A stretch of 64,000 nucleotides of DNA from Celoporthe dispersa (GCA_016584495.1 WAID01000002.1:1798001-1862000), one strand, 5' to 3'; counted from the stretch's first letter, positions 11,345-24,811 are shown. Program-made: numbers and translations. The notes: generated by a model not told the origin, from the sequence alone.

Positions 11345-12683
11345 ATGAAGCCCACACAGGTGGCTGCTGCCCTATTGGCGAGCCTCGTGGGGTCAGCCTC
11401 GGCGGCAATCTCCTCCGTGGTCACCGGGACACCCATGGGGTTTGCTTCCACCGTCACCGGCGGCGGCACGGCGACGCCAGTGTACCCGGCGACGATCGAC
11501 GAGCTCAAGAGCTATCTCACCTCGTCCTCAGCGGAGGTCATCGTCATCTCGGGCACATTCGACTTCGCTGGCAGCGAGGGCACGCAGACAGAAGAGGCGT
11601 GCAACATCTATTCCTGCACGCCATCAGAGGGCGGGCAGGCTCTACTGAATACCCTCGACGGGTGCGGGTCCACAGCCGTCTACGATGTGACCATCGATAC
11701 AGCTGCGTACCAAGGGATCGCTGTTGCATCAGACAAGACTCTCGTCGGCACAGATAGGGCGACGTTGAATGGCAAGGGTTTGGTGTTCGATGGTGTATCG
11801 AATATCATCATCCAAAATATTGCGATCACGAATCTGAACCCGGTCAGTTGCGCAGCCTGTGGATTTCTTTTTTTCTTCTCTTCCCCTCTCCGGGCTGGGA
11901 TTTCACTCGAGATAGGATATAATGTTGCACTTTATTGATTCTCAGTAGGAGTATGTCTGGGGAGGTGACGCCCTGTCCTTTACCAACACAAACAACATCT
12001 GGATCGACCACGTTACGACTTCAAGCCTGGGTCGACAGCACTACTCCTTTGGTACAGGCTCCAACAACGCCGTGACCATTTCAAACAGCTTCATTGACGG
12101 CGGCACAGATTACTCGGCTAGTAAGTCCAAGAACATCTCATGACCTCCTTCCCATCCCGGTGTTCAATCTCGCCTCTCGTCACCATAAGGCTGGGATCTA
12201 AGTTTCCGTTGAACAGCCTGTGACGGTCACACCTATTGGGGTCTCGAGCTCGTTGGTTCTGGCGACTTCATCACCTTCTATCAGAACTGGGTATACTACA
12301 CATCCGGACGGAGCCCCGCGCTCAGTGGCAACACCGTCTTCCACGCCGTCAACAATGTCTGGTCGTCCAACTCGGGCCACCTGATTGAGGGCACAGATGA
12401 CGGGATGGGCCTCTACGAGGGGAACTACTTCATCAGCACCCCGACCATCGTCGCGGACGGCTTTGTGGGCCAGCTCTTCAGCTCCGAGTCTGCAGACCTC
12501 TCGCAGTGCGATACCTATCTTGGGAGGAGCTGCGTCGTGAACTTGTTGGGATCGGACACGGGATCCTTCAGCTATGATGAGGATGGGTGGTTCTCGGACC
12601 TGTCAGGTCGGCCCATTGTCGCTGCTGCGTCGGCGTCGTCTATAGCTACCTCTGTAGTTGACAACGCCGGGAACACATTATGA
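11345..12683 (+). CDS. Secreted pectin lyase (polysaccharide lyase family 1)
   Basis: Exons 11345-11842, 11949-12120, 12217-12683; 378 residues, no frame errors. The start is MKPTQVAAAL with a signal peptide ending near ASA (residue ~20), so the enzyme is exported. Right-handed beta-helix PL1 motifs are VWGGDA, WIDHVTTSSLGRQHYSFGT, SNSFIDGGTDYSATCDGHTYWG and SGRSPALSGNTVFHAVNNVW. The last block and the absence of the pectate lyase Ca-site pattern favour pectin lyase (EC 4.2.2.10), which cleaves methyl-esterified homogalacturonan by beta-elimination. Such enzymes soften plant cell walls and are usually induced by pectin and repressed by glucose. No carbohydrate-binding module. Confidence 0.9.
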
Positions 12684-13396
12684 GCGAGTGAGAGAGGATC
12701 TATGTTCGAATGTTGTTCTTTTCGATCTCATGGAATCGTATGTACCATTCACCTTTACGTGGCTTTCCTTTCTTTCATCTTTTTCTCTTTTGTCTCTTTC
12801 CTTTTCTTATCTTTTTCACTTCTTTCTTTCCTTCCTTCTTCACTTTTTTTCTTCTCTTTTCTTTTTCGTATCTTCTCATGCACTATTATTCTGTGTCCTT
12901 GCCCCTCTCGCCCAAATTCCGAGGGCAAGTTTATTCCAGAACCAAGCACTATTTTCTTAGAAGAATGCGATAAGCAATCATTATTTCCAAGTGGGAAAAA
13001 TAAAAGAATAAAGCCAAAAAGAAAGGGAAAATCTCAAGCGGTAGCACAGCAGATAGCAACGTCTCAAAGTTAGTGTAAGTCAAGACGAGATACGTAGCAT
13101 GCGTCGGAAGCACCCGACCATCCCTGATGACGTGCACCTGCCACCCACACTGGTAGATATATTGTGTTCCATCGCGCCTCTGAACCCTGCTGAAGCTGTT
13201 GCCACCTCCGTCATGCATCCACTCAGCCACATGCGTAACGAGCCACACCTTTTTTTCTCCTTCATTGCCAGTATTGATCATTACTCTGAACCGCCGTGAA
13301 AAGTCCTTTGTTAACCACCTCCATCTCGACACCTTTATGTTTGTTGGTCTCCTTTACACTGAGTTACACAGAACGTGTGCTGCGATTTGGAAAATC
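12684..13396. other. Intergenic with polypyrimidine tract
   Basis: Region 3' of the pectin lyase. It holds a ~100-base C/T tract, then a purine-rich segment (13000-13035), then the presumed promoter of the next gene. Confidence 0.6.
12763..12866 (+). repeat. Polypyrimidine low-complexity tract
   Basis: Almost uninterrupted C/T (TTTC, TTCC and CTTTT units) for ~100 bases directly after the pectin lyase. A purine-rich segment about 150 bases later could pair with it on the same strand. Seen in sequence; function unknown. Confidence 0.75.
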
Positions 13397-14106
13397 ATGT
13401 CCGAGACACAAGAAGCACAAACAAAAGATCCCTCGGCGGCCCAGGCATCGGGCCAAGCCCCACCGCCACAGGAAGTCGCCAAGGCAGTTGAGGCAGCCCA
13501 GGCAGCCCGGCGTTTTCAAGATGCCGCCGATGCACTCAAGAAGCAAGCCCAGCTGGCACGGGACCCGGCGGAGCGAGAGAGACTGTGGACCGCGGCATAC
13601 ATGAAGGAGAAGGAAGCACATGGAGAAAGTAAGAAAGCCAGAAGTGAGTAATATTCATCAGTCCCCCTAGGCGACGAGAGTATACAGGTTACTCTTTCAA
13701 GGTCTTCATCGACTTACGCGATGCATCAGTGATGGCAAGCGGGTGGGGTCAGGGCGCCGGCATAGGGATTGGAATTTCGAGCGCCGTGGGCATGGGCTTG
13801 GGAAACCTCCTCGGCGCAATACTGACCGGCGTTGTTGCCATCCCTGGCGGCCTGATCGGCTCAGGAGTTGGAGCAATACATGGGCCGTGGTACAAATTGA
13901 AGGATGTGGTAGTCGGTGGTGGCGGGAAGACGGCAGATGAGAACAGCAACCCTGGCGGCAAGGGTGAGGCCTCTGAGACAGAATCAGAAGACGAGGCACA
14001 TATGGCCATTGTGGAGGCTGCGAGACAGATGGATGAAAAGAATACTGACAAGGCGAACGCTGGAGAGGGAAGCGGTGCACGCCCTGCCAGCCAAACAAAG
14101 GAATAA
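13397..14106 (+). CDS. Glycine-rich single-helix protein of unknown function
   Basis: Exons 13397-13643 and 13730-14106, 207 residues, in frame. The N-terminal ~80 residues are Ala/Gln/Lys-rich and probably coiled-coil (VEAAQAARRFQDAADALKK). The middle is a glycine-zipper-like hydrophobic segment (GIGIGISSAVGMGLGNLLGA ... GGLIGSGVGAI, about residues 90-130) able to insert in or associate with a membrane. The tail is acidic and disordered. I do not recognise the family. Similar coiled coil plus Gly-zipper proteins occur in filamentous ascomycetes without known function. Confidence 0.65.
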
Positions 14107-15187
14107 GGGTGCGGAAAGTGAGAGGCTTCCCAAAGACCAAGAAGCATAGAGAGATTAAGAGAAGGTAATGAGGGACGATAAGGCGGAGGGCACATCCACA
14201 ACGTCAGGAGAGTCTCGAGGAATATCCCGCCAAATACGGTTCAAGGGACGGTATGTCTGGTTGAAATTACCAGGCAATCATCACGAAATTACATGACAGC
14301 ATTTCATACTAGGAGCATACATATAGCGAGCATTGAGAGCTTTCAGCATTTTACTTGGAAGTATTCTCCCTTTATATGTAGATCTCCAATATCATGCCGA
14401 GAATGGTTTGGCTGCAGTTTAATACTCAGTACTTAGACAACTGTAAACATTGCACCAGGTGGCATGAAATGAATTCTCAACACATATCACCTCGAGGAGT
14501 TGGAAACATTATTGTTTTCCTAGAGTGAGGTATTCGGTACTTAGTATTTATCTCTAGTGTAGTTCCATATCTAGAGCATAAAGTAAAAAAAGTTTTTGGT
14601 CAGCTACTCGAGTTTTGCGTAAAATACGCATTGTGAGAACTCGTCTCGGGCATCTCTATTCCGTATCTCGTGTACTGAGGCTTTGTTTCTAGATATGATT
14701 ATGGTATATAAGGCGGTGATGGTGATCTCCCCGTACAAGGAGTGTGCTGAATCTCGAAGCCATCCCTCCAGGGTATTTACACTTTGAATTCTCACACCCC
14801 TGCCGGAGCTGAAAGCCTGAATGGAGGAGCGCAAGCCACTAGACCCAGAGAACCCATGAGAAATACCTTTGAACTAGCCCAAAGAAGAACCTTCAGCGCT
14901 TTCATGCAGTCAGATTCATGCAGCTCACATGACCCAGCTGCGACTGTGTTTGACTACGGGCGCAGCTGAGGTAGCCCGTCTACTTTGTGCTATCGCACGA
15001 CAATCGTCCAGAACCTGCCAGTCCCAGAGTACACGCGGAGGTCGACTCCAGCGTTGATCATGAAGAGTCACCTTGTACAAATCTCTGAGAATAAAGATCC
15101 AAATACAGCACAAAACTCCCGCACTGTCGAACGTGGCCCAGCCGGCGACCAGCACATGCGTTGAACAAGATCCCCAGTGTGATTGCG
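14107..15187. other. Intergenic, A/T-rich
   Basis: About 1.1 kb, lower GC than the flanking genes. Only short ORFs; no RNA gene or repeat recognised. Confidence 0.6.
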
Positions 15188-18100
15188 ATGGAGATCTTGG
15201 AACAGCATCCGCAAAGACCAGACGCATGTGACGAGACCATGCCTGTGTCTGGTCTCAATGGCATGCTGCGGTTGCGTGAAGGAGAAGAGAGGAAAGACAG
15301 CCAGGAAAGGAGACACAAGCGCGACAAATCCTCGTGGCCTGATTTGCCCGCCCCTCCAACACAAGCAGACGATCGGAGAGAGCAATCGCGGCTGCAGCGA
15401 CGTGCCAGTTTCAGTCGTACATCTGACAGTACCAGAGAATACAACACAAATGATCACAGCAACATCCCCCAGAGGGATGTATACAGCGATTTCAGAACAA
15501 GATCGGCAATGAGCATGCATAGGAATCAGAGCAGGCTTGGGAGTGATGTCGCCAGGCCGAGAGAGACCTCGAAAGATCTCAACGCAAGTCTTGCGTCCTC
15601 TCTACCGCAGAGACTACAGCGCAATACTCGGCGTATACCCTATTCCGAGTCAAGACATGATACTCAGATGAACAACATGGTACCGGCAGCTGTGCGTCCT
15701 CGAAGACCATTCATGGTCGAGGACCTCTCTAGCGTCGACAGCGCTCGAAGCTGGTCTGATGACAGCAGCCGAGGAAGCCGGGACACACAAGACAGTTGGC
15801 GGGTCCGTCCAGCCAGTCCCAGCACAAGCGTTGACGACGACGACGATGCTCACATCATCATTGTCAAGGGTAATGCCCATCTGACGATTGGTGACTCGGT
15901 GGTGAGCGTAAGAGATGGTGCCGAAATTAGAATTCGCTCTGGAGACGTCCAACATTACAGGACCACTCGTCCGTCGCCTTCAACATTGGGTGAGGTGCGA
16001 CAACCCAGACTGAGCCAATCAACAACGCGGAGACGAAGTAACTCCAACCTGTCTGGCGACATGTTCTCTGTATCGCCAGACCGCCGACTCGAAGGCAAAC
16101 CCGACAACTCCCCGTCGCACAGACGGAACACCGACTCACAAGCCACAAATACCAAGGCCCGATCGCATAGCACTGGCGATGGAACGAGAGACAGGGACAC
16201 TAAAGCCCGGGCTGGCTCGGATAATTCTAACATGGCCAAGGGTAGCATGGTGCCGTACATGGAAGACTGCGACGAAGAGGGCAATGTCATAGACGTTAGC
16301 AGAGTCTACGTTTCAACGCCCAAAAGAGAGAAGTCAGACTGCGACGAGGACGGAGTTGGCATCCCTAACACCTCAAGACCCAGGAGAAAAACGTCAGTGA
16401 GGACCTTCACCAACAAGACGGTTGAAAACACCAGCCAAGTGTCAGCTCGTACGAGTAGGGAACCAGAACAGGAGCCAAAAGATACCCGACACACAAAAAG
16501 GAACAGGCCAGTACAGTCGGTACAGGTTCCCCAGCCCTTTATCAGTACACCACAGACGCAGAACGGCCCTTCAAACTACGGCGCTATATCATATGGTCCG
16601 CGTGTCATGAATACTGCAGCATTCAGTCCCGGGGCGAGACCTACAAATCAACGGCCGGCCAGCTACTACGGTTCATACACAAGCCCACCCCCACGTCCAC
16701 CGATAGCGAATCATATGCAGTACCCTGCTTTCTCACCAGGAATGCAATATCCGCTCGATTACTACAGCCAGCTGCACCAAATGCGACCGAACCAAACAGC
16801 ATTGGGTGCAGGATACTATTCGCAGACATACCTATCAAACTCCCTCGGAGAGTACTATGGTGTACCGGTTCATCCCCCGCGGAATGACTATACGACACGT
16901 TCCCGCGACGATTCAGCCGTCCCCCGTCGTCCAATCGGTACCCTCTACGGCAGTGAACAGAGCAGAACGCTGCTACGCCGGCCATCCCTAGGGGAGAATA
17001 TGACTAGGTATCACGAGGAACGTGAGACGCGTGTTCCTATGCCGCCGCAAAGGCCTCATAAAGCTGACTCAACATCCCCGACATCATTGAAGCAAGTCAC
17101 GGACCAAAACCAGATGGACAGCAGATCTTTGAACGGACCCATCTCAAGCACAGCAGTCGCTCAAAACACAGAACCTGAGCGAGGTTCTGCATCTAGAACA
17201 GAAGGACCAAAGAAAGATGTAGGAGAGTCACTCAAGAGTCAGCCACATTTTGAAAAGGATGAGGTGAAAGTTGAGGAGGAAGCATCTGCCTCAACGGACT
17301 CAGTAGCTGCAAATATTATGGCGTCGTTCCTCACAAGGATCAAACAGATCCACGAGGGGGGAACTTGAAGATAGCCGTGATATCTCATCACCTACACAGC
17401 CTTCGCATACCATCGATTCAGATATACACGACATCTTTCACCCTACCGACAATCCCTACTCTGCTCGAAGCCGCTCCTCGCCCTCTACAGCGTCATATGA
17501 TCTCCCAAAATGGCTCGCCGGGGCCTCTACATCAGAAAATTATGGTTCCACGAGTGAAAAAGAACAGCAACATGCCAGCACGGTACATCGGCCAAGCGAG
17601 CCTGCACAGGTCCCCATCACAAGGATTTCCCAGGATGAAGATTCCGTCTACGAGGAAGACGAGACCACATCACTGCAATCTTACAACGATTCCACCGCCG
17701 AATCGATGTTTGACATCATGTCCTCCGGGAGCACAGCCTCTTCCGTGCCTGGTGATATGCAGGCATTAGTTGGCGCGTTCGTGGATCTCTTGGTACGCGA
17801 CGAAAACATCGACAGGATGCTAGAAAGGATTCTGTCAGAGCCAGAGGCGGGCATTGGCACTGAGAGATTCAAACGAAATTTCAAGCGAATTCTTCGAAAC
17901 TACGCACGGAGGCTGAAGCGAAGTTTGGCAGATTCAGCAACCAACCCGAGAGAGGCCAGTCAAGCACTTGCGGTGGCTTTCATTTCTCGCAAGGCGATAC
18001 ATGCCTCAAACCTTTTGGTGTCAAGATACACCGGCCCAGAGAAGCAGCTTGGAGTCACCAAGAGCTCCAATGCGAGCTTGATTTCGAGACATTTGGACGA

Positions 18101-20434
18101 AGTTGTCGATTTCGATAGCGACGAAGACACTGATCCCGAGGATGCTCAACAAACCTTCACCATCGATAGTTTGGAATCATTTCTCACCACCGGCGAGCCT
18201 TTCAGACATCTGAAGTGGAATCTCAGGGCATTGATCTTACCAGATTCTTTTCTTGAGCTTGTGAGAACCTCTGCAACGCACATCGTCGGCTTCGTTCTCA
18301 CGCATAAACCTCTCGAATCGTTGCACTCTGTTCTGAAGTTTCAATGTCGAGTGAGGAAGTTGTCTTGTTCAGCAATTTTTTCTGACCGAATTCGGGATAT
18401 GGGCCTCAATTTGAAGAAAGAGTGCAGCACGAAAAGTCAACATGACACAGCGGACTTCCTGTCTTTATACGCCGAATACATCGCTATGCGCCTTGTGGCA
18501 ATCACAGGTGTATCTAGAGCTCACGACTTATCCTCGCACGTTCTCGAAGAATCATCTTCCAGTGAGGTCGATACTGGCGGAGATCTCATTCGTGAAGCCA
18601 CTTTGCATGTGGGCGTCGCATCTAAGACACTATTGAAGTCCGTTGAGGTCGCCCGTGTTCTAGAGAAGCAGAATGCAGGAGACAAGAACAAATCGAGACC
18701 GCCCGCTGGAGACGGCAGCCGAGAGCCAAACCCTGAAGACATTTTGGAAGATATTGTTGCTAGCACGCTGCCAACCGTCTTCAAAGTAGACTTCTTGGAA
18801 GGGTGGCAATTTGTTGCATCTAGCAAAGCTTTTGCCAGCTTTGTTCGGAGTCTTCACGAAGAAGCCTTCCCCACATTCTTCACCAAGGCGAGGGAATATA
18901 TCATGGAGATTATCAGGTCTGCAGACGTGGACGACGAGGAACTACAAGCTCAGGGGCGGCGTCTGCTCCCTATCTTAACCGAGATCCAGTGGTGTATTGA
19001 GGCTCGGCGCTCGAGTGCAGACCTTCACTTTATCGCTAGCCAGGGCTCTGAGGTGAACCTTACAATCTCAGATCGAATCAAGCTCGCAGTTGAGGCGAGT
19101 ACTGGGTCTCAATGGGACTGGTGGCCGCTTCGGCCGCCACCAAGTACTTCACAAACGCCGAAAACTGACAAGGATGTATTCATATCTTGGACATGTGTAA
19201 GTGTAGTCTCTCGGCATTCCAAATCATTGATCATTGACTACAACGCGTGGCTTCTGGTCATTTGCGGAATGACAATCTTGGGAACCTCACCAGTCTCCCC
19301 TTGAGTCAACAAATGAGCCTAAAGGGAATGAATTCCAAGGAAGAAATCTTGCGGTATCAGCGCAATTTCTTTTCCTCCCGCCCCCCGGGGGTGGCTTGGA
19401 TGATTTCGCTAATGTAATATGACTGACTGGTCTCAACTCAGAACTGTGGTGCCTTGCGACAGGAGAAAATCGCTGCTCCCTATGTCTCCATACTCCAGCT
19501 CTTATACGAGCACTATCCCCTTACAAACCTCTCACTGAGTAGTGAAACTCCCCCGCCACAACGACCAACAAGTTCGTTGAGCAACAACAGCTCCCAAGCC
19601 AGCAGCCATGATTTCACCTCGGACTCTTCGTCAGTTGAAGAGCATGATGCCGGTAGATCATCAACCGCAAACACGATCGTCACTATCCCGAGTGCCAACA
19701 CCTCCGTCATCTCTCTAACAGACGACCAAAGATCCTTTGTGTTCCTTCTGGTGTTGAGGGCATCCAGATTTCGATTTGTCTCCACGGAAGTGACAAAGAT
19801 GACCTCCCACGCGTTCTTCAAAACGCTCGTCCAGGAGTACAAGGAGAAGCGCGGACGCTTGCGTCAACTTTTCTCGATATTTGTTTACAGCCACTGCGAC
19901 TTTGTCAAAGTTAGGAGATTTGCACCACAACGCTTCGGCCCAGGGGTCAAGTTCTCCTACCCCTCCTGCGAGGACACTGAATACAAGTTTGCACCACGGC
20001 CGATGGAAGAGGCCCCAATCACAAGGCACATGTTCTACGAGCTTTTTCACGCCTGTTACGACGAGGACACGCTCCTACATAAGCTTCACAGCGCAGTGTC
20101 TCTGTCGGGTTGTGACGGCGTGCTAAGTACACTCCCAGAGGAACTGATTGACTATCTGCCCAAGCGCAACTGTGATGTCTCTGCCAACGCGCAGTTTGAC
20201 AAGGTGGAGATATTCTGGGGCCTGGTAGCGCGTGAACAGAGGTCGGCCTCAAGAGTGGCCGTGTACACGCTCCTGAGCCTTCTGCCGTCTGTCTGGTTTG
20301 CATTTCAGTGGATCTTCGGCTGGGATCATTCGGGGGATCTTCAGGATGCGACTGTTCCTTTCATGATGACTTGTACGATTTGGGGTATGTTATGGGCGGC
20401 AGTGTACTCTGGGAGCGATATCAGGGAAATCTGA
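15188..20434 (+). CDS. Large fungal protein of unknown function with C-terminal membrane helices, one frameshift
   Basis: Exon 1 15188-19196, exon 2 19442-20434; 1,666 residues after removing one base. Residues 1-~850 are Ser/Arg/Pro-rich and likely disordered, with a short beta-type segment (HIIIVKGNAHLTIGDSVVSV, about residues 222-241) and a Tyr/Pro/Gly-rich stretch. Residues ~850-1,560 look folded and mostly helical (VDLLVRDENIDRMLERIL; FVYSHCDFVKVRRF). Near the end FWGLVAREQRSASR precedes two predicted helices (VYTLLSLLPSVWFAFQWIFG; FMMTCTIWGMLWAAVYSG). That ending is typical of a group of uncharacterised fungal proteins. The frame breaks in a G6 run at 17356-17361; five G give one continuous frame across a disordered region. 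The in-frame TTG at 15161 is not taken as a start. Confidence 0.75.
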
Positions 20435-21032
20435 GTGGTCAGAGCTCTCGAGCTACGAATTTTCATGGACTTATTTTCTTTTGTGACTGTGACTTGTATA
20501 TTCCTGGCATCCGATAGCATAACGAGCTTCTCCTTGGTATAATTCTCATGAAGAAACACTTACTTGTCCTGCCAGCCGTTTAGTATTGGCATGAGATCTG
20601 CAGCGGCAATAAATTGGAGACTGGTCTAAGCTCGGAAGCCGCGGTAATTCCCCTCTATTTTACCAAGGCAATTAGTAATGATAATTCATTCTTGGCCCTT
20701 TTCTTAACATACTGTAATGTGGTAAATATTTCGTCATTAGGGTCTGACCAGACGCCGGATTATGTCCTGCCTAGTTGCACGAAGAAGCGCAGAACTTAGG
20801 AATGATGCTAAAGTAATGCATGCAGTCATACTCCCCACGTCTTGACTCCAACTCATATGCACCTATAAGCAGAAATCATGCGGGGAAAAATGAGATTTGG
20901 TACGAGTACAAATATGCCATAGTGACCTCCTTTCCGAGCGCAGCGGATTTGGATACTCCTCCCCTGGCTGTATTATTACCACCTTCATCCTGTCTAAGTA
21001 CCTAGCCGGGCCAGCCATTCAAATCGGGAAAC
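20435..21032. other. Intergenic
   Basis: A/T-rich 3' region of the large gene and presumed promoter of the dehydrogenase; nothing else recognised. Confidence 0.6.
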
Positions 21033-22381
21033 ATGACTGAAGAGACGAAGAGAGTCAATTACGCCGTGATCTACGCAGACCCGCCGAAACTGAAAACAGA
21101 GGTTGTCGAGCGGCCGATTCCTGAGCCGGGACCAGGCGAGGTGCTCATTCGGCTGTAAGTAAATACCTGCGTCCGCATGGGACCGAGTGAGGCACGTGAG
21201 AATTTCCGCTCAACAGCCTAGGCTATACTCTGGAGTCTGCCATACAGACCTGGGTTTCTGCACCAACTCATTCGCCCACGCGCCACCGGTGATAGCGGGT
21301 CAAGTGGGCGGGCACGAAGGTGGGAAGACATCTCTTGCCACCGTCAACTCGCAGAATGCTAAAATACAACGACACCTGCCCAAGGCCTCGGTGAAGTCAT
21401 TGCCCACGGCCCTAGTGGGACAAATCCACCTGTTGGCACGAAAGTCGGTATAAAATACACCGCCAGCGCATGTCTGTCCTGTATCAACTGCCTGCAGGGC
21501 GGCGAATCAACCTGCTCATCAGAGACCGAGTACAAGGTCTCGGGGTTCATGCACCCAGGTACATTCCAGCAGTATGTAGTGTCGCCAGCCAACTATGTCA
21601 CTCCGATTCCAGATTCGATCACGGACCTTGCAGCCGCCGCGCCGCTCATGTGTGGCGGCGTGACTGCCTATACGTGTCTGAAACGCGCAGGCGTGAAGCA
21701 GGGCGACTGGGTCGTCATCTCGGGTGCAGGCGGAGGCTTAGGCCATCTGGCAGTGCAGTTCGCGAAAGTAATGGGTGGACGCATCCTGGGCATCGACGAT
21801 GGAGCAAAGGAGAAGACGGTCATGGAGCTGGGCGCCGAGGCTTTCCTTGATTTTACTGCTTTCGAGAGTGATGGGGATCTCGCAGCGCGGGTGAAGGACT
21901 TGACGGGCGGCGGGGCGCAGATTGTGATAGTGTGTACATCCAGAGCGAGGTCGTACGCATCGGGCATGATGTGGCTCGGATTTAGGGGCAAGTTGTGCTG
22001 CCTGGGACTTCCCGAAAGGGACAGGGAGCCAGCCCTGGGGGTTAGTATACTGCTGATGGTGGCGAACGAGTGGACGATCATGGGTAAGTGGCCATCTAGC
22101 AAGTCGCTGCTTTCCAGAGACTGACTCTTTCTTCTTGGGAATCACATCAGCGAACAAGTCAGGCAACCGGCTTGAGGCTTTAGAGACTATTGAGATTGCC
22201 GCTAGACACGGTATAAAGACGCAATATCAGCTGAGGAAGATGAGCGAGGTGACGGCGGTAAGTCTGCCTGGCTCTCGTTTCTTGTCTACTCGTAAACAGC
22301 TTGTTAATCATGGCCCAACAGATTTTTGAAGAAATGGAGGCTGGCAAGATCATGGGCAGGACAGTCATCGATCTCAGGTAG
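21033..22381 (+). CDS. Zinc-dependent alcohol dehydrogenase (MDR family, yeast ADH type)
   Basis: Five exons: 21033-21154, 21222-21319, 21385-22083, 22151-22257, 22322-22381; 361 residues with perfect phase. Catalytic zinc site: YSGVCHTD (Cys) and GGHEG (His-Glu). Structural zinc: CLSCINCLQGGESTC (C-x2-C-x2-C-x7-C). Rossmann motif: ISGAGGGLGHLAVQ. These place it with medium-chain, tetrameric yeast-type ADHs oxidising primary alcohols with NAD+. The C-terminal helix-rich part (AIFEEMEAGKIMGRTVIDL) is complete. Five exons for this family suggests a divergent paralogue, not the main fermentative enzyme. The exact substrate is unknown. Confidence 0.88.
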
Positions 22382-23868
22382 AGTCCATCTCATTACAAGT
22401 AGACAACACATGGTAGACAACACATGGTAATTACTTGAAAGAGATATAAGATCCCTTCGCAGGCACGAGTATCGAGTTTCTTTTTTCTGTTAGACTTTAC
22501 TGTTGTGGACATTTCAATGTGGCCAGCTCGGTGCAAGCCTGACAGAATCGAAGGACAACGTTGAGAGCTCATAGCAATGTGCTTTATTCTCAACCCCCAC
22601 AGACTCATCCATGAAACACCATGAGTCCGTGTTGGGGATCATCTCGCATCCATCAACATCATCCTCAGCGTCAGATGTCATACCTGGTGGCCCTGGCGTT
22701 CTATTTGTCCCGGCTTTGAGGGCCCGAACTTTTGACATTCCGCTTCCTGGGCTCCATATATCTCACAGTATGACTCCCCTCAATCCCCCTTAGCCCTATC
22801 GGCTCAATCAGTACGCCCCATCTTTCATAACACTTGACGTTGCCCTGAGCAATGTTCCACTCGCCACCCGCCAAGTCGTCGAGCTCTTCCCCGGACAGCG
22901 TCTGCAACCCTCTTCCACGGTGTACCTTCTAGTCCCAGGGAACATTTTCCCACTTGGGTCCACATCAATATTCCGCCTCTATCTCGCGGAGAAGGCGCAG
23001 TGAGGCCAATTTCAACATGAACAAGCCACAATTCATGTGAGGCTAAAAATCAACCAGTGGGATACGACGACTCACGCTTCATAGTACAAACTAAAGCAAA
23101 ACAGTGACGTTCCAAAGGCTGGTGTGGAATTTTGACGCCATCAAGTGAGATTTTATAAAAGAGAATCAGATGCCATGCCATCCTGCGTGGACGTCGAGCG
23201 GCCGTTCCAAGCAGTGGTGGAAGTCGCCGTGAATAGAGTGTGGTTCCAGTGTAAGTACAGAGCCTCTGAACCACTCTGAGACTTGTCTCCTAGGGTGCTG
23301 CCCAAAGTAGATCAATACTCAATGCAAGTACTTTAGTGTGTAGGTATGACCTGGTTGCCTTCAATACGTGGATGGCACATGGTACGCTCACGGCAGGAGA
23401 GGCGGGCATGTCTGCATCGTATTATTGACAATAGGAGTCATGTGCTCCACCGCCAAAAGAGCGGCCAGTTACTGGAGCGCTGAAATAAACCGAGGCCTTA
23501 TCAAAGGACGGGCGATAAGAGAGAGACGACAGGGGTCCGCCCAGGCCCAGATCTGCATAGGGGTCCCCTGGTATTGTGTCATTCTGCAGATCTGCTATAG
23601 GGTAGAATTCGGGCCTCTTTCGAATCTTTGTTGTTTTCGGTCCCAAAGTTCATCCAACATCAACTTTCTGACCGAGAAACTCTGTTGTGTACCATTCTTC
23701 GACGCTTAATTCTTTCTGCCCGCCACCTGTCTGAACTTGCCTGCATCATCCACATCGGCATCAGTTGGCACATCACCCTCTTCTTCTGGTTCTTGCCCGT
23801 TCACCGCTCACCGTCTACCTCGACACCGCACGAACAGCTGCCCCGCGGCTGGTAAAACACGATCAACG
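22382..23868. other. Intergenic, ~1.5 kb
   Basis: No convincing gene. A 15-base near repeat (GTAGACAACACATGG) occurs in tandem at 22400-22428. The right end is a C/T-rich leader for the HD-domain gene. Confidence 0.55.
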
Positions 23869-24811
23869 ATGACTCCAAGCGCGAAGAACAGCGAGGTGGT
23901 GGATAATCTCGGCAACGAGGTCGTGTCTGCCGACCCAGGTACGTGCCCACCCTCCTCTGTACAGCCCTCCTACTCCTGAACCACGAACCCCCCTCGCCCT
24001 GTCTATCTCTGCTCACTCTAGTCTTCCAGATCCCTCGGTGGTCGCCAATGTCAAGGTCTCCGGCGAATGGGCCGTCTCCAAAGTCCTGGCCACCATCCCG
24101 GCCGGCGCGCCCACCGAGGGCTCAGACTCCCCCGTGCCCTACTTCCACCTCCTCGAGCGGCTCAAGACGACGAAGCGCGAAGGCTGGCGGCGATTTGGGA
24201 TCGCGCGCGGCGAGTCGATCGCGGACCACATGTACAGGATGGCGCTGATCAGCATGTTTGCGCCTCCTTCGATACGGAGCAGGGTGGATATGCACAAGTG
24301 CATGAAGATGTGCCTCATCCACGACATGGCCGAGAGCCTGGTCGGCGATATCACACCCGTGGACGGTGTTGCGAAGCCGGAAAAGAATCGCCGCGAGGCG
24401 GCGACGATGGACTACATCACGGGGAACCTGCTCGGCAACGTGTGGGGAGGCCAGGGCAGGAGCGTCGCCGAGGACATCAGGGCGGTGTGGCAGGAGTATG
24501 AGGACAGCAAGACACTGGAGAGCCACTTTGTGCACGACATCGACAAGATGGAGCTGGTGCTGCAGATGGTGGAGTACGAGAAGCGCGGGGAGAGGAAGCT
24601 GGACCTGGGCGAGTTCGCGTGGGTGGCGACACGGCTGGTACTGGAAGAGACCAAGGAGTGGGCACAGGAGGTGCTGCGGGAGAGGGAGGAGTACTGGGGC
24701 AAGAAAGAGCACCTCCATGGTGAGATGGGCGTCGAGGGCGGTGTCGCAAAGGACCAGGTCGACGCCTCGGCGGTGTACTATGAGGGCTCCGGTGGTGCGC
24801 CCTCCTCATGA
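23869..24811 (+). CDS. HD-domain 5'-deoxynucleotidase (HDDC2/Ygk1 family)
   Basis: Exons 23869-23938 and 24030-24811, 283 residues. The family (human HDDC2, yeast Ygk1/YBR242W, bacterial YfbR) removes phosphate from deoxynucleoside monophosphates in a metal-dependent way. Metal ligands are visible as His in SIADHMYRMA, the HD pair in CLIHDMAESLVGDITP and the Asp in HDIDKMELVLQM. Helical packing and length match the family. The short Lys/Ser exon 1 adds a ~25-residue N-terminal extension. Intact; high confidence in family, moderate in substrate. Confidence 0.88.
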
